Positions 62,849 to 64,000 of a stretch of DNA of 64,000 nt are shown piece after piece. The stretch is from contig CAVNZM010000007.1 in the NCBI GenBank assembly GCA_963693365.1, forward strand, positions 7,998,001 to 8,062,000, written 5' to 3'. Origin of the DNA: Amoebidium appalachense. Lineage: Eukaryota; Ichthyosporea. A program made the position numbers and the translations under genes. Under the pieces are notes generated by a model, which was not told where the DNA came from, made no database searches, and saw only the letters and a list, made by a program, of their open reading frames with translations. Numbering within the stretch: position 1 is the first letter of the stretch; each line of letters opens with the position of its first letter.

Positions 62849-63326
62849 CACATGTCTAGTACGGTCAACAATGCACACATCATCATCATATTTGCTATCG
62901 GCCATCAGATATATGCCCACGCATGAGCCTAACATAAAAACAATATAACAGAAAACAACAATGTGGCATTTCATAGGTTTGTGCACAAGCTTAGTAGTCA
63001 TGGCATTTGGAAATTGAATGTGCATTTCATAGGTTTGTGCACAGGCTTAGTAATCACGGGATTTGTTTGTTTGCAAAGGCGACACATATTTTTCTGGGCT
63101 GGGGCACATCATAAACTTATTGAAACCAAATTAGGAGCATCTCTATCATAAGTAACGGTGGAGATGTGGAAAAAAAAACTCCTTGCACATGTGTGCGGGG
63201 GTGGCAAGACATGCAAGCGGGAAAAAAAAAAAAAAAAGACCCGAAGAACAAGAAGGCACGTAAATACTGTCGCTTTCTCTATATAGCAACACTGCAGTAC
63301 CCAACAAGACACCAACATCCACCAAC

Positions 63327-63409
<83 letters not shown>

Positions 63410-64000
63410 AACGCTCATTCACATACACACACACGTGCAAAACAGACACACACGCACACATTCCCACACACCTGCACATAACTTTCTCCTCTCTTCCCTT
63501 TACGCCCCCATTACCCCCCCCCACCCCCCCCCACCCCCCCGCTTCCACCATCTTTACAAACACATCTAGACACATCTCATGTTCTTGTAATTTCTGTTTA
63601 AAGAGTATTATTGTTCAACACCCACCAGTGAATTGCAAAGTTTACTTCCGTGCGGCATTACTTGCCACACCCGCACACATGTGCAGGGAGTACCGCACAC
63701 ATGCACGCAACTTTCTCCTCTTCCCTTAACCCCCCCCCCCCCCCCAGCTTCCACCCTCCCTAAAAACATATGTAGACATCTCCAGCTCCTGCAATCTCTG
63801 CCGATTGAGCTTTATTGTTCAACACACTGGAACACCTGTGATCTGCAAAGACATGCAAACTGCCACAAAGAGCCTCATACACATGTACGGTCAACAATGC
63901 ACACATGCCATCAGATATATGCACACGCATGAGCCTGCTGCGTTCTAGCATAAAAATAATATAACAGAAAACAACGATATGTTTCAAAGGTTTGTGCGCA
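62849..64000. repeat. Direct repeats of ~1,036 bp and ~231 bp at the window end
   Basis: ACGGTCAACAATGCACACAT starts a block at 62861 and again at 63897. Both contain CATCAGATATATGC, GCATGAGCCT and AATATAACAGAAAACAAC, and the second copy runs off the window. Inside, a 231-bp unit (63480 and 63711, beginning AACTTTCTCCTC) is tandemly duplicated. A 56-bp unit (62965 and 63021, TGCATTTCATAGGTTTGTG) is duplicated as well. (CA)n spans about 63331-63405. Confidence 0.75.

Overview
This is nuclear DNA from an intron-rich eukaryote. Four lines of evidence show this: spliced genes, TATA boxes, AATAAA signals, and signal-peptide or GPI-type proteins. The most striking property is the repeat load. Poly-G/poly-C runs reach 54 nt, and there are long (CA/GT)n, (GA)n and (GGGT)n arrays in nearly every intron and spacer. 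An ATF/Atf1-type bZIP factor points to an opisthokont. Together with a full-size PDR (ABCG) transporter and a BT1-family folate/biopterin-type transporter, this suggests a unicellular opisthokont such as an ichthyosporean or zoosporic fungus. That placement is inference and unproven.

Layout. 1-15 kb is mostly simple repeat. It holds a TA-flanked pogo-like inverted-repeat element (5,369-6,426), a tandem array (10.3-11.6 kb), a CCAAT/TATA promoter-like cluster (12.0-12.3 kb) and about 1 kb of (GA)n. 15.2-17.0 kb (minus) is an intronless 598-aa BT1-family transporter. 20.4-29.4 kb (minus) is a bZIP gene whose 11 exons are scattered among repeats. I rebuilt it by hand, and the leucine heptads continue exactly across two introns. 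29.4-40 kb is intergenic, with a foldback element made of small palindromes (33.8-34.4 kb), a 312-bp tandem duplication and a second tandem duplication.

40.0-54.2 kb (plus) is a PDR/ABCG transporter: a TATA box, a 5'UTR intron, and 24 coding exons giving 1,478 codons with every exon phase compatible. Two introns are GC-AG. Two introns carry (GT)n at the donor and (CA)n at the acceptor. Exon 23 lies between a G51 and a C54 run. 55.7-56.1 kb (minus) is a small PPxY/zinc-knuckle protein that resembles LITAF but lacks its membrane insert. 57.8-60.6 kb (minus) is a secreted Ser/Thr/Pro-rich protein with a GPI-type tail. 61-64 kb holds direct repeats, including a pair with TG...CA ends.

Functionally, the window pairs two membrane transporters with a stress-type bZIP factor. 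Perfect CRE palindromes (TGACGTCA) lie in the PDR coding exons and upstream of the small zinc-knuckle gene, and a TRE site lies just upstream of the bZIP start codon, so a regulatory link is possible but not shown. The novel-looking signal is structural: repeat tracts placed so that pre-mRNA would fold around splice sites and exons.
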